Of a stretch of 51,776 nt of DNA, positions 1 to 8,200 are shown piece after piece. The stretch comes from a virus. Each line of letters opens with the position of its first letter. The first letter of the stretch is position 1. The DNA lies in IMG/VR virus record IMGVR_UViG_3300028835_000931, positions 1 through 51,776 of that record; one strand, given 5' to 3'. The notes under the pieces are model-generated. The model was not told the origin of the DNA and ran no database searches. It worked only from the letters and a program-made list of their open reading frames with translations. The position numbers and the translations under genes are program-made.

Positions 1-63
1 GGGCAGTGCTGGCCTACGATCCCATCGAGGAGGGGGTGCTCATCACGATCTCGCCGATCGACT
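1..63. repeat. Terminal direct repeat (assembly overlap), left copy
   Basis: Bases 1-63 are identical to 51714-51776. The tail-protein reading frame that runs off the right end continues in the same frame through the left copy, so the two ends join. This is what a circular or circularly permuted genome gives after assembly. It is too short to be taken as a packaged terminal repeat. Confidence 0.97.
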
Positions 64-590
64 ACGCGGCCAGCACCGTTACGCACTGGTGGTACGACCC
101 GCGGCGGGAAGCGTTCTGGCGGGACGAGCTGCCACGCGACATCGACCCTGTCTGCCCGCTCCGGGGTGCTTTTGGCAAGCTGAGCCCGCCTGGGCTACCC
201 TACGGTGGTCGGGACGGCTACGTGTACCACCGGGCTCAGCACCGGATTTCGGACGCAGATACAGCTATTGCGACCAACGTGCTGTATGGCCCACTGCGGC
301 TGGGCGGCTCACCAGTGAACGACGGCATCCTGAACCAGATTGAAGCTCGTCTGGGGACGGAGAGCGACGATCTCACCTGGGCGGTCCAGAAGGGCGTGAC
401 GGCTCAGGCGGCCGTTGCGGCTGGCGCATTTGCGACTGGGACGTTCGTTGGCGGCGAGAACTACGCGGCCCATGTACGAGCACGCGCCCACGCGGCCTGC
501 ATCAAACTCTCTACGACGGCCTCGGCCAAGTGGGCGTTGGAGAACCTGGCGATCATCGTGGCGCCGGGCGGGAGGCACCGGAAGGCATGA
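1..590 (+). CDS. Podovirus-type tail protein, C-terminal part (split across ends)
   Basis: This is the last part of an 845-aa protein that begins at 49766 and crosses the assembly junction; the frame matches exactly when base 51714 is set equal to base 1. The window-internal part ends in ...GGRHRKA. It follows a beta-rich stretch, and the whole resembles tail stabilisation or tubular proteins of podoviruses. The stop overlaps the next start by ATGA, so the two are probably translationally coupled. Family assignment is inference. Confidence 0.85.
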   Translation, partial: AVLAYDPIEEGVLITISPIDYAASTVTHWWYDPRREAFWRDELPRDIDPVCPLRGAFGKLSPPGLPYGGRDGYVYHRAQHRISDADTAIATNVLYGPLRLGGSPVNDGILNQIEARLGTESDDLTWAVQKGVTAQAAVAAGAFATGTFVGGENYAAHVRARAHAACIKLSTTASAKWALENLAIIVAPGGRHRKA

Positions 591-820
591 TTAAGTCGCG
601 CGCACCAGGCGCCGCTGGGGCTGAGGTTCGCCAGGCGTTCCAGCAGCTTGAGAAGCGCATCCGCGATTTGGAGACCGCAATGGACGAGGTCGGCGAGTTC
701 GTCTTCAGTAGGTTCGAGGGCAACGCAGGCTTCTGGGACTTGCTGACGCTCACGGGCGTTACGATCGGTGGCAAGGGCTCTGAAGTGAGGTATCCGACGT
801 TGGCGGGTTTGGGGGCTTGA
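587..820 (+). CDS. Small coiled-coil structural-block protein
   Basis: A 77-aa protein starting at an ATG that overlaps the stop of the upstream tail gene (ATGA). Residues 12-40 (EVRQAFQQLEKRIRDLETAMDEV) have clear heptad spacing for a short coiled coil. The C-terminal half is small and Gly-rich. No family is recognised. Its place between the tail protein and a LamG-like protein suggests a virion or tail-associated role, perhaps as an oligomerisation segment. Confidence 0.7.
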   Translation: MIKSRAPGAAGAEVRQAFQQLEKRIRDLETAMDEVGEFVFSRFEGNAGFWDLLTLTGVTIGGKGSEVRYPTLAGLGA

Positions 821-830
821 AGGACCAGCA

Positions 831-1526
831 ATGACTTGGCGTTTTGACGAAAGCGATGACGACGTACAGATCGACGATCACGCGGCCCTGACGCTGCCGG
901 ACAGCGACTGGGCTATTGCGGGTTGGATAAAGCTGACGGACAGCACTGGTGCGGGGGCTCAATGCTTTTTGTCCTGGGGCGCGGCCGGTGCCGACCCGAG
1001 CCTGAGTTGGCGCTTCTACGAGGAGGATCACGCGTCATTAGCCAATAAGCTGGTCCTCCGGCTGGATGATGCTGATGGCGATATCGCCTATCGTGCTTCG
1101 GCGGGAACGCCGGGGACGAGCACGGTCTGGATGCACCTAATACTACAGCGGTCCGGCAACACCTATACACAGTATGTCAATGGCGTAGCTGACGGTGCGG
1201 ATACCGAGGTGGCTGTTGACGCCATCAATGTCGCGACCAACCTGTTCTTTGGTTCGTTCCCTAACGGGGTGGACCGACTCGGCGGCGATATGGCCGAGTG
1301 GGCCAAATGGGACCGGGCGCTGGATGCTACAGAGCGCGGCCAGCTTAAGGACGGCGTCTGCCCTATTGCCATTGCTGGTCTGGTGTGGTGGTGCCCAATG
1401 ATTAGCGGGGAGTACAGCGAGATCATTGTCCCACTCACTGTGACAAACGATGGAACTGTGGCCGCAACCCACCCGCCGATTGCCCGTAACACCATTAGGC
1501 AGCAGCGCCGACGGAGGGCCGCATAA
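831..1526 (+). CDS. Concanavalin/LamG-like beta-sandwich protein
   Basis: A 231-aa protein. It opens with a DDDVQIDDHAALTLPDSDWAIAGWIK segment, and around residues 90-150 has the typical series of jelly-roll strands (VWMHLILQRSG, YTQYVNGV, LFFGSFPN). This is the laminin-G/concanavalin-like lectin layout that phages use for carbohydrate binding. It ends in a basic QQRRRRAA tail. The stop overlaps the next start (ATAATG). It probably decorates the virion or tail, and is one of three LamG-like proteins here. Confidence 0.75.
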   Translation: MTWRFDESDDDVQIDDHAALTLPDSDWAIAGWIKLTDSTGAGAQCFLSWGAAGADPSLSWRFYEEDHASLANKLVLRLDDADGDIAYRASAGTPGTSTVWMHLILQRSGNTYTQYVNGVADGADTEVAVDAINVATNLFFGSFPNGVDRLGGDMAEWAKWDRALDATERGQLKDGVCPIAIAGLVWWCPMISGEYSEIIVPLTVTNDGTVAATHPPIARNTIRQQRRRRAA

Positions 1527-2761
1527 TGCCTTATCCACTGAGACAGTCTACTGCCCACATTATGCGGATGGGACAGTTCGTCGATGACATCGACGGCAAG
1601 ACGGCCGAGACGGGGCTATCTATCGCCCAGGCCGACATCCAGATTGCCAAGTTTGAGAGCGCCTTCGCTCAGACCAGTGAAGGCAGTCCGACCACCACGC
1701 ACGATGCGGACGGCTGGTATCAGATTCCGGTCACCGTGACGGATACGGACACGCTTGGGCCGCTCATAGTGCAAATCACCAAGGCGGGTGCATTGCAGGT
1801 CTCGCGTGAATGTCACGTTCTGCCCGTCAACGTCTACGACAGTCTCTATAGCACGGATAAGCTTCAAGTAGACGTAACGCAAATTGAGGGCTCGGACGCT
1901 ACCAATCAGATTCGGGACGCAGTAGTGGATGACTCCACGCGGATCGACGCCTCGGAACTCAACACGCTTTCCGGGCACGATCCTGGCGCTACGCTTGGAA
2001 CTGGCACCGCACCTGCCGGTGAGTACGACACCGAGATGGGCCGGATCACGGGCAATGTGGCGCTCGCGTCGGGCGTTGACCTGGTCGCAATCCACGGAAC
2101 CGCACTGACGGAAACGTCTGGTCAACTTGCGGCGGCGTTCAAGAAGTTCTTCGACGTGGCAACGCCGACCGGCACGATCAACAGCCTGCCGGACGCCGTG
2201 GCTGGTGCAGCGGGCGGCGTGTTCATCGCCGGCACGAATGCTGCTACGTCCATCACGACGGCGCTGACAGCGAACATCATTGGCAACATCACGGGCAACC
2301 TCAGCGGCTCGGTCGGGAGTCTCACCGGGCACACGGTCCAGACAGGTGACAGCTTTGGTCGGATCGGCGCGACGGGTTCGGGCCTAACAAGCCTGGCACC
2401 AGCGGCCGGGGTGGCGCTTGCCGATGGGGCCATTACGGCAGCGAAGATCGCCACGGACGCCATCACGGCGACGAAGATTGCGACGGGCGCGATTGCGGCA
2501 GACGAGATTGCGGGGGCGGCCTGCAACAAGATCGCGGACCACATTATCCGACGCAGTTTCGTGAATGCTTGTGACAGTGCCAACGGTGACACCAAGAGCT
2601 TCCGCTCGCTGCTCGGTGTGGTTGCGAAGCTGGTGAACAAACTTGCCATCAGCGGCTCGACACTCACCATTTACGAAGAGGACGACATAACCGCATTGGG
2701 CACGCAGGCCATAACGACGAGCGAGACTGCGGAGCCCATCACGGTGCTGGATACGGTATAG
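1526..2761 (+). CDS. Fibre-like structural protein with TAAKIATDAI repeats
   Basis: A 411-aa protein. The N-terminal 130 residues form a beta-rich domain (YPLRQSTAHIMRMGQFVDD..., VYDSLYSTD). Residues about 290-330 contain tandem degenerate repeats of the form ITAAKIATDAI / ITATKIATGAI / IAADEIAGAA, typical of trimeric phage fibre shafts. The C-terminus (ISGSTLTIYEEDDITALGTQAITTSE) resembles the end of collar or fibre proteins. It lies among adhesin-like genes, so a receptor-binding or baseplate-fibre role is likely but inferred. Confidence 0.7.
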   Translation: MPYPLRQSTAHIMRMGQFVDDIDGKTAETGLSIAQADIQIAKFESAFAQTSEGSPTTTHDADGWYQIPVTVTDTDTLGPLIVQITKAGALQVSRECHVLPVNVYDSLYSTDKLQVDVTQIEGSDATNQIRDAVVDDSTRIDASELNTLSGHDPGATLGTGTAPAGEYDTEMGRITGNVALASGVDLVAIHGTALTETSGQLAAAFKKFFDVATPTGTINSLPDAVAGAAGGVFIAGTNAATSITTALTANIIGNITGNLSGSVGSLTGHTVQTGDSFGRIGATGSGLTSLAPAAGVALADGAITAAKIATDAITATKIATGAIAADEIAGAACNKIADHIIRRSFVNACDSANGDTKSFRSLLGVVAKLVNKLAISGSTLTIYEEDDITALGTQAITTSETAEPITVLDTV

Positions 2762-2771
2762 GAGACCTGAT

Positions 2772-3644
2772 ATGTCGCAGTGGCTAAACTTCGGCTTAGG
2801 TGCACTCAACATTGCGGGCCAAGGTATTGGCTGGTTGGGTGCGCGGGGGGCGAACGAACAACGCTATCAGGAAGCGATGGAGCTGGCTCAGGGTCGTTTC
2901 GGCGGCGGCATGGAGATGTACGGGCAGGGAGCTGGCAACATCATGGGTGGCTACGGTCAGTTGGGCCAAAACCTGTTGCAAGGCCCGGCAGGCTACGGAC
3001 AAATGCGCCGCGGCATGAGCGAACTCTGGCAGCAGCGCTCACGTGGCCTGGGTGGCGAGTACGGGGCGCGGGCTGCCGGATTGGGCGGAGAGTACACGGC
3101 CCGTACCGAAAAGGCCATCGGGCAACTAAAGGGGTTAGGTGAACAGGCGCGCAAGGACCTGGAGCGCCGGTATGGGGAGCTTGGCGCCCAGCAACGCCAG
3201 CAACTCAGACGTACTGGCATGGGGGGCACGACCGTCCAGGCTGCCCAAGCAGCAGGGCTGGAACGCGGGAGAGGTGCTGAATCCCGACGACTTGAAGCAG
3301 ACCTCCGGCGTGAACGCATCGGCGTGGAATCCGGACTGCGTGGTGAGGAGCTGGGGGCTCGGGCTGGCCTGACGGGCCAAGCGCTCGGAGCGCGTGGCCA
3401 GCTAAGCGCCCAGGAATACCAGATGCGTCAGCAGCTAGGGCAAATGCACCTGGGTGCCTACGGCCAGATCGGCGGTGCGGCGCTCGGCGCTGGTGAACGG
3501 CTGTTGCAGCAGGGAATGGGCTGGGGTGGGCAACTATCGGGCGACATACTGGGCCTGATGGGAAGTCGGTCCGATGTGTACCCGCCGCCGAATCCGTACT
3601 TGCAACAACTGGGTCAGTACAGCTACCCGCAGCCTTGGCAGTAG
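2772..3644 (+). CDS. Gly/Gln-rich candidate internal virion (ejection) protein
   Basis: A 290-aa protein with GGAGACCTGAT before its ATG. The composition is striking: Gly, Gln, Arg and Leu dominate, with repeated GLGGEYGARAAGLGGEYTAR-like and ARAGLTGQALGARGQLS segments that predict a long amphipathic helix, then YPPPNPYLQQLGQYSYPQPW. The first of three consecutive genes that look like the internal/ejection proteins of podoviruses. No specific homologue is claimed. Confidence 0.65.
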   Translation: MSQWLNFGLGALNIAGQGIGWLGARGANEQRYQEAMELAQGRFGGGMEMYGQGAGNIMGGYGQLGQNLLQGPAGYGQMRRGMSELWQQRSRGLGGEYGARAAGLGGEYTARTEKAIGQLKGLGEQARKDLERRYGELGAQQRQQLRRTGMGGTTVQAAQAAGLERGRGAESRRLEADLRRERIGVESGLRGEELGARAGLTGQALGARGQLSAQEYQMRQQLGQMHLGAYGQIGGAALGAGERLLQQGMGWGGQLSGDILGLMGSRSDVYPPPNPYLQQLGQYSYPQPWQ

Positions 3645-3662
3645 GTAGCTTGAGGATACACG

Positions 3663-5276
3663 ATGCCGTATGAGATACGCTGGGGACCGCCGCCCGTTCT
3701 GGAGGGCTTCACGCAGTTCATGCTGGGCCGCATGGGGGCCAAGCGTGAGGCGGAACGGTGGGAGTACGAGCACCAGACGCCGTGGGGGCGCATAGGGGGG
3801 ATGGGCGCAGGGGGTGCGGGCGGAGCTACTGTGGGTGCGATGGTCGGGTCTGCGTTTGGACCACTTGGCGCCGTAGCTGGGGGTCTACTCGGCGGCGGAA
3901 TGGGAGCCTACGGCGGTGGCGAGATGGGGGGTGCTATCTTTGACCCGCAAACAACTGCTGAAAGTATCCAGGGTCTACGTGGAGCAGCCAGCCAAGTGAC
4001 GGACGTGGGCACTCGCCTCTACATGCAGGAGCGGGGGATAGCGGCGCAGCAGCAGGCGGCGACGCAGCACCAGGATGCTCTTTATAGCCGTATGCACCTT
4101 CGCGACTTCGGCATGACCGAGGCCGAGATGGCTGGCGAAAAAGCACGTGAGATTCAGGCGGGCAGTATACCAGCGGACACCACCGATGCCGGATACCGTC
4201 AGGTTCTCGCCAAGCGCCGACTGCAAATGACAGGCGACGAGTACATCCGGCGAGACCGAGAGCGGTATTTCTTTGGCCGGACTGGCGGGCGGATGGGTTA
4301 TGCCCAAGCACTAGAGCAGAACCCGGATGACCCGATGGCGGTGTTGGCGCCTGCCATAATGGAGTATCAAGAGCAGCAGCAGGCGGAGCGGCAACAGCAA
4401 GCCCAGGCGGTTCAATATGCCCAGCAGGTTCAACAAGCTTCCGATAGCCTTCCACAGAATTCGGATGTAAACAGGGAACTTAGTAGAGCACGGTATGCAC
4501 TTGTAGGCGCAAACGCCGGCTTTTATCCAGGGAACCCTCCAGAGCAAGCCAAGCAGGGGCTCCGCCGACAAATGATGCAGGATCTTCGCACTGCCGAGCG
4601 AAAGGTGATAGAGGAAGCCGAAGCCTCAAAGATGACCCCGGAGAGGCGGCAGCAGCAAGTCGATAACAGCGTTGGTTACGTTCGTCACCCAGACACAAAC
4701 GAAATCATCATCACAGAAGTCTTTGACGAACAGGGGAATCTCAAGTACGCGATACCGTATCGGCCACCGACCGTCAAGGAACCCCCGATCCGAACGCCGG
4801 ATGACGTGCTCAGATTGCCGCTCGATGACTCGTTCCGCTCGAAAGTCATAGGTGAGGCGCGTCGCCTTGCTCGTGAGGAGATCGGCGAGCCGCTGGAGGG
4901 ACCGCCGGGGCCGGTAAGCGAATCTCATCTACGTCGGAAAATGTGGCAGGTCTTAGACGAGTTGACGATGGTTGACCAGGTCGGGCGCGACGTGGGCGAC
5001 TACAAACGCGAGATGATGCGCGAGGCGGACGGCCAGCCTGCGCCGCCGACTGCTCCGTCACCTCCGGCGGCTGACCCACAAGCCGCGCAGCAGCTACAGG
5101 AAGCCGCTCAACAGTTGCAGGACACGAACATGAAGATTCGTGAGATCATGGCTGAGATCAAGAGCAAGGGAGCGGAACTGTCACCAGACGCAAAGCGGGC
5201 GCTCATCCAAGAGTACATTCAGCTTGCTCAGACGAAAACGCAACTTGAGCAAGCAAGTGGGGCAGCGGCACCATGA
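3663..5276 (+). CDS. Gly-rich, helical candidate internal virion protein
   Basis: A 537-aa protein. After a basic N-terminus, residues about 45-95 form a hydrophobic Gly/Ala-rich stretch (GGMGAGGAGGATVGAMVGSA..., GAVAGGLLGGGMGAYGGG) that could insert into membrane. The remainder is mostly charged helix, with Gln-rich runs (QEQQQAERQQQAQA) and a C-terminal coiled coil (QAAQQLQEAAQQLQ). A membrane-active segment followed by long helices is typical of podovirus DNA-ejection proteins. Its stop overlaps the next start (ATGA). Confidence 0.65.
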   Translation: MPYEIRWGPPPVLEGFTQFMLGRMGAKREAERWEYEHQTPWGRIGGMGAGGAGGATVGAMVGSAFGPLGAVAGGLLGGGMGAYGGGEMGGAIFDPQTTAESIQGLRGAASQVTDVGTRLYMQERGIAAQQQAATQHQDALYSRMHLRDFGMTEAEMAGEKAREIQAGSIPADTTDAGYRQVLAKRRLQMTGDEYIRRDRERYFFGRTGGRMGYAQALEQNPDDPMAVLAPAIMEYQEQQQAERQQQAQAVQYAQQVQQASDSLPQNSDVNRELSRARYALVGANAGFYPGNPPEQAKQGLRRQMMQDLRTAERKVIEEAEASKMTPERRQQQVDNSVGYVRHPDTNEIIITEVFDEQGNLKYAIPYRPPTVKEPPIRTPDDVLRLPLDDSFRSKVIGEARRLAREEIGEPLEGPPGPVSESHLRRKMWQVLDELTMVDQVGRDVGDYKREMMREADGQPAPPTAPSPPAADPQAAQQLQEAAQQLQDTNMKIREIMAEIKSKGAELSPDAKRALIQEYIQLAQTKTQLEQASGAAAP

Positions 5277-8200
5277 ATCAGGTTGACGAATACGAACGGG
5301 CACGCCAACAAGCTGCACAAGAAGGGCAGATAACATTTGACGGGTTCGAGCCGGAAATCCTCCCGGACCCAATGCTTGAACGCGACATGCGCCGATTCGA
5401 GCGCGAGCAGGACATCTACCCGCAAGGCGAGCCGCCTATCGAACAACAAATGCGGGAGTTCGAGATCGAACAGGTCACGCGGCCTGCGGCATGGCTGGCA
5501 ACCGAAGCACGCCGCAGGGCCTTGCAGCTTTCACCCGACGATTACCGTGAACTAGAAAGCAGTGAACACTTCAGCGAGAAGTTCTGGGAGGGACTGCGTG
5601 GGGAGTTCGAGGACCGTTTCCCGACGATGGACTTCGAGCAGTTCCGCAACGTGTTCAGCAAGACGTATGAGCTGACACGGCAGGGCTTCCGCTACTTGGC
5701 GACTCGGCAGGTCGCTGGCACTACGCTCGACGAGCCTGCGCGAATGTTGCGCGGGGTTCCCGAGGAAGACAGGCAGGCGTTCGAGTTCATCCTGAATGGA
5801 CTCGCTGCTGACCCACAGGTTCGTGGCCGCCTCGGCGAAGACATCCCAGCTATCGCGGCGCCGGTGCGGGGCCTCAAGGCGGGGATGAATGCCCTAGCAG
5901 AAAACGTCGGTCGCCTTCTAGGTGGGCAACAGGCCAACGAGTTCTTCGATTACACGCGGCGTGCCGGCCGTGTTCGCCGGATGGCTCGTGGTCCCGAAGC
6001 CAAGAGTTTCGTGGGCAAAGCAGCGGTACAGGCCGCCGAGATGGCACCCGAGATGGCGATTAGTGCGGCGCTCACTGGGCCGCGTGCTGCCGGTGTTCTT
6101 ACCAGGCTGGCTGGGCCGTACCTCTACTGGTTCAACCGTATGATCCCCGACGCCTATGAGGAATACCGTAGCTTCGGGATCGACGATACGAGTGCAGCAA
6201 TCGGCGCGGCGATCACCAGTGCGGCTGAGGCTGGCATCGAACTGATGGTCTCGCCCGCTCGAATGCTCGGTATTGGAGTTCGTCGGAAAGCTCTTGCGGC
6301 TGGCCGACAATCGCTGAGTCGCTGGCTGCTCAAGCAGGGAGCGGACTTCGGCAAAGAGTTCAGCGAGGAAATCTTCCAGGATGGCTCCCGCCTGTTCATC
6401 GCCGCCGCGTTAGAGTCGATGGACAAGGACGTGGACATCGACTGGGAGCGCGTCATCGGGCAGCGGCTCAAAGACCTGCCCCAGACGGCGCTGTCTCTGG
6501 CGTTTGTCATGGGACCGGCTCGTGCGGTCGCGGGCGGACGGATGGGGCTGGAGGAGCTGGGCAGGGCTGGGTGGGAGCCGATGGTTCGGCCAGTTCAGCC
6601 GGAGAAGCCCTGGGCGTCAACGGAGTTCGAGAAGCCTGAACGGGCTGCTGAGTTCGCCAGGGAGTACCCTGAACTGACCGCAAAGCTGGCGGAAACCACC
6701 AAGACGCTGTCGCGGCGAGACCCGACGCTACGCCAGGTAGCCAAGTTCGAGAAGAACACGGGGGAGAATCGGCAAGCGGTTGTGGATGCGCTCCGCACCG
6801 CAAAGGAGACCGAAGATGCCCGCCAAGTACAAGAGGTGAGTGAAGAAGGTGCGCGCCTCGTTGAGGCGCCAAGGGAAGAGCGGGAACCCGCACGCGATCT
6901 GTACGGCCGCGAACGTGGGGAACGTGAAGGCGTACCGGAAGCGGAAGGCCGTGAAGCAGCGGAAGAAGCGGTCGTAGAGGAGCCGCCCCCGACCGAGCCT
7001 CCTGAAGCCCGCCCCAGCGCCATGCCCGCAGGCGGGCTTGAACTCCCCGTATCGCTGGAAGCTGCCCCGGCCCAGCCCATCTCGGAGCACGCCATCGTGG
7101 CCGGGCTCGGACGCATCTGGGACGTGACCATCCGTAGCGGCCGGGTGGGGGGCACGGCTGCCGGCATCTACAAGAACGTATTCGGCCGGACGGCACCCGA
7201 GGTCATCCGCACGAAACGCGGGTTCGAGGGCAACCTGGCGGTCGTCGCCCACGAAATCGCCCACCACATCGACCGTCGCACCGGGATTCGCAAGGCCAAG
7301 ATGCCCAAGGCGGTCAAGGACGAAGTCCAGCGTCTCGACTACGAGCCGAACATGCGGCGCACACATGAGGGGTTTGCCGAGTATGCCCGACACGCTCTGA
7401 CGATGGACGATGCCGCCGAGATCGCGCCCGAGTTCCACAAGTGGTTCACCGAGCAGTGGCGACCGGCCAACCCCGAACTGGCCGAGAAGTGGGATCAGAC
7501 CAGAGACCTTATCAGTCGGTGGCGCGCTCAGGGCGCGATGGCACGCGGGCTGGCCAACATCAGCCAGACACGACGGCCGGCACAGCCCGAGGGCATCACG
7601 CGAACTGCATGGTGGGGGGAGCGGCTCGCTTACGCCGGCCACCGCTTCTACGCTGCCATGAAGGACGAGCTTCACTTTGGGCACCTGTTTGACACGTCGG
7701 CTCATGCCCGTGGTGGGGCCGACAAGCCTGGCCGGCGGCTCTGGGACATCCTGATGGCGTTTAGTCAAGCGGGACCGACCTACGCCGATCGGGCGATGAA
7801 GAATGGCCCATTCTTCGTCTCGAACGAACGCTTCGGTCAGCAGGCTGGCCCGGCCTTTGCTGATGTCTTCACCGAGATCGACCCCAACGAACGGGCGGAA
7901 TTCGAGGTTGCAGTCTGGGCGCGGCACGCGAAAGAAGCCTGGGCTAAAGGCGTCAACCCTGGCATGTCGAAAGAGGATGCTGACTGGATTCACGAAAACT
8001 ACTGGAACGACCGCTATGAGCGAGCCGCGAATACGTGGACCGCCTACAACAACGGATTGCTGGACGTGTTGGCGGACTCCGGGGCAATCAGCCAGGAGAC
8101 CGCTGACCACCTGAAGGACTACTGGAAGACCTTTATCCCACTGCGGCGTCTGCTGCCAGCTTCATCCCGGGCCTTGCGCATGGGCAAGCACCAGATGGGG

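Noticed and set aside
1-63. Packaged short terminal repeat
   Set aside because: The identical ends fall inside a gene at an arbitrary site and simply restore it; an assembly overlap of a circular contig explains them.
1526-2332. Minus-strand 238-aa and 182-aa frames
   Set aside because: Antisense shadows of the fibre-like gene, whose repeats and ribosome context support the plus strand.
6728-8110. 460-aa minus-strand open frame
   Set aside because: Antisense shadow of the 1637-aa virion gene, whose sense frame has clear domain motifs.
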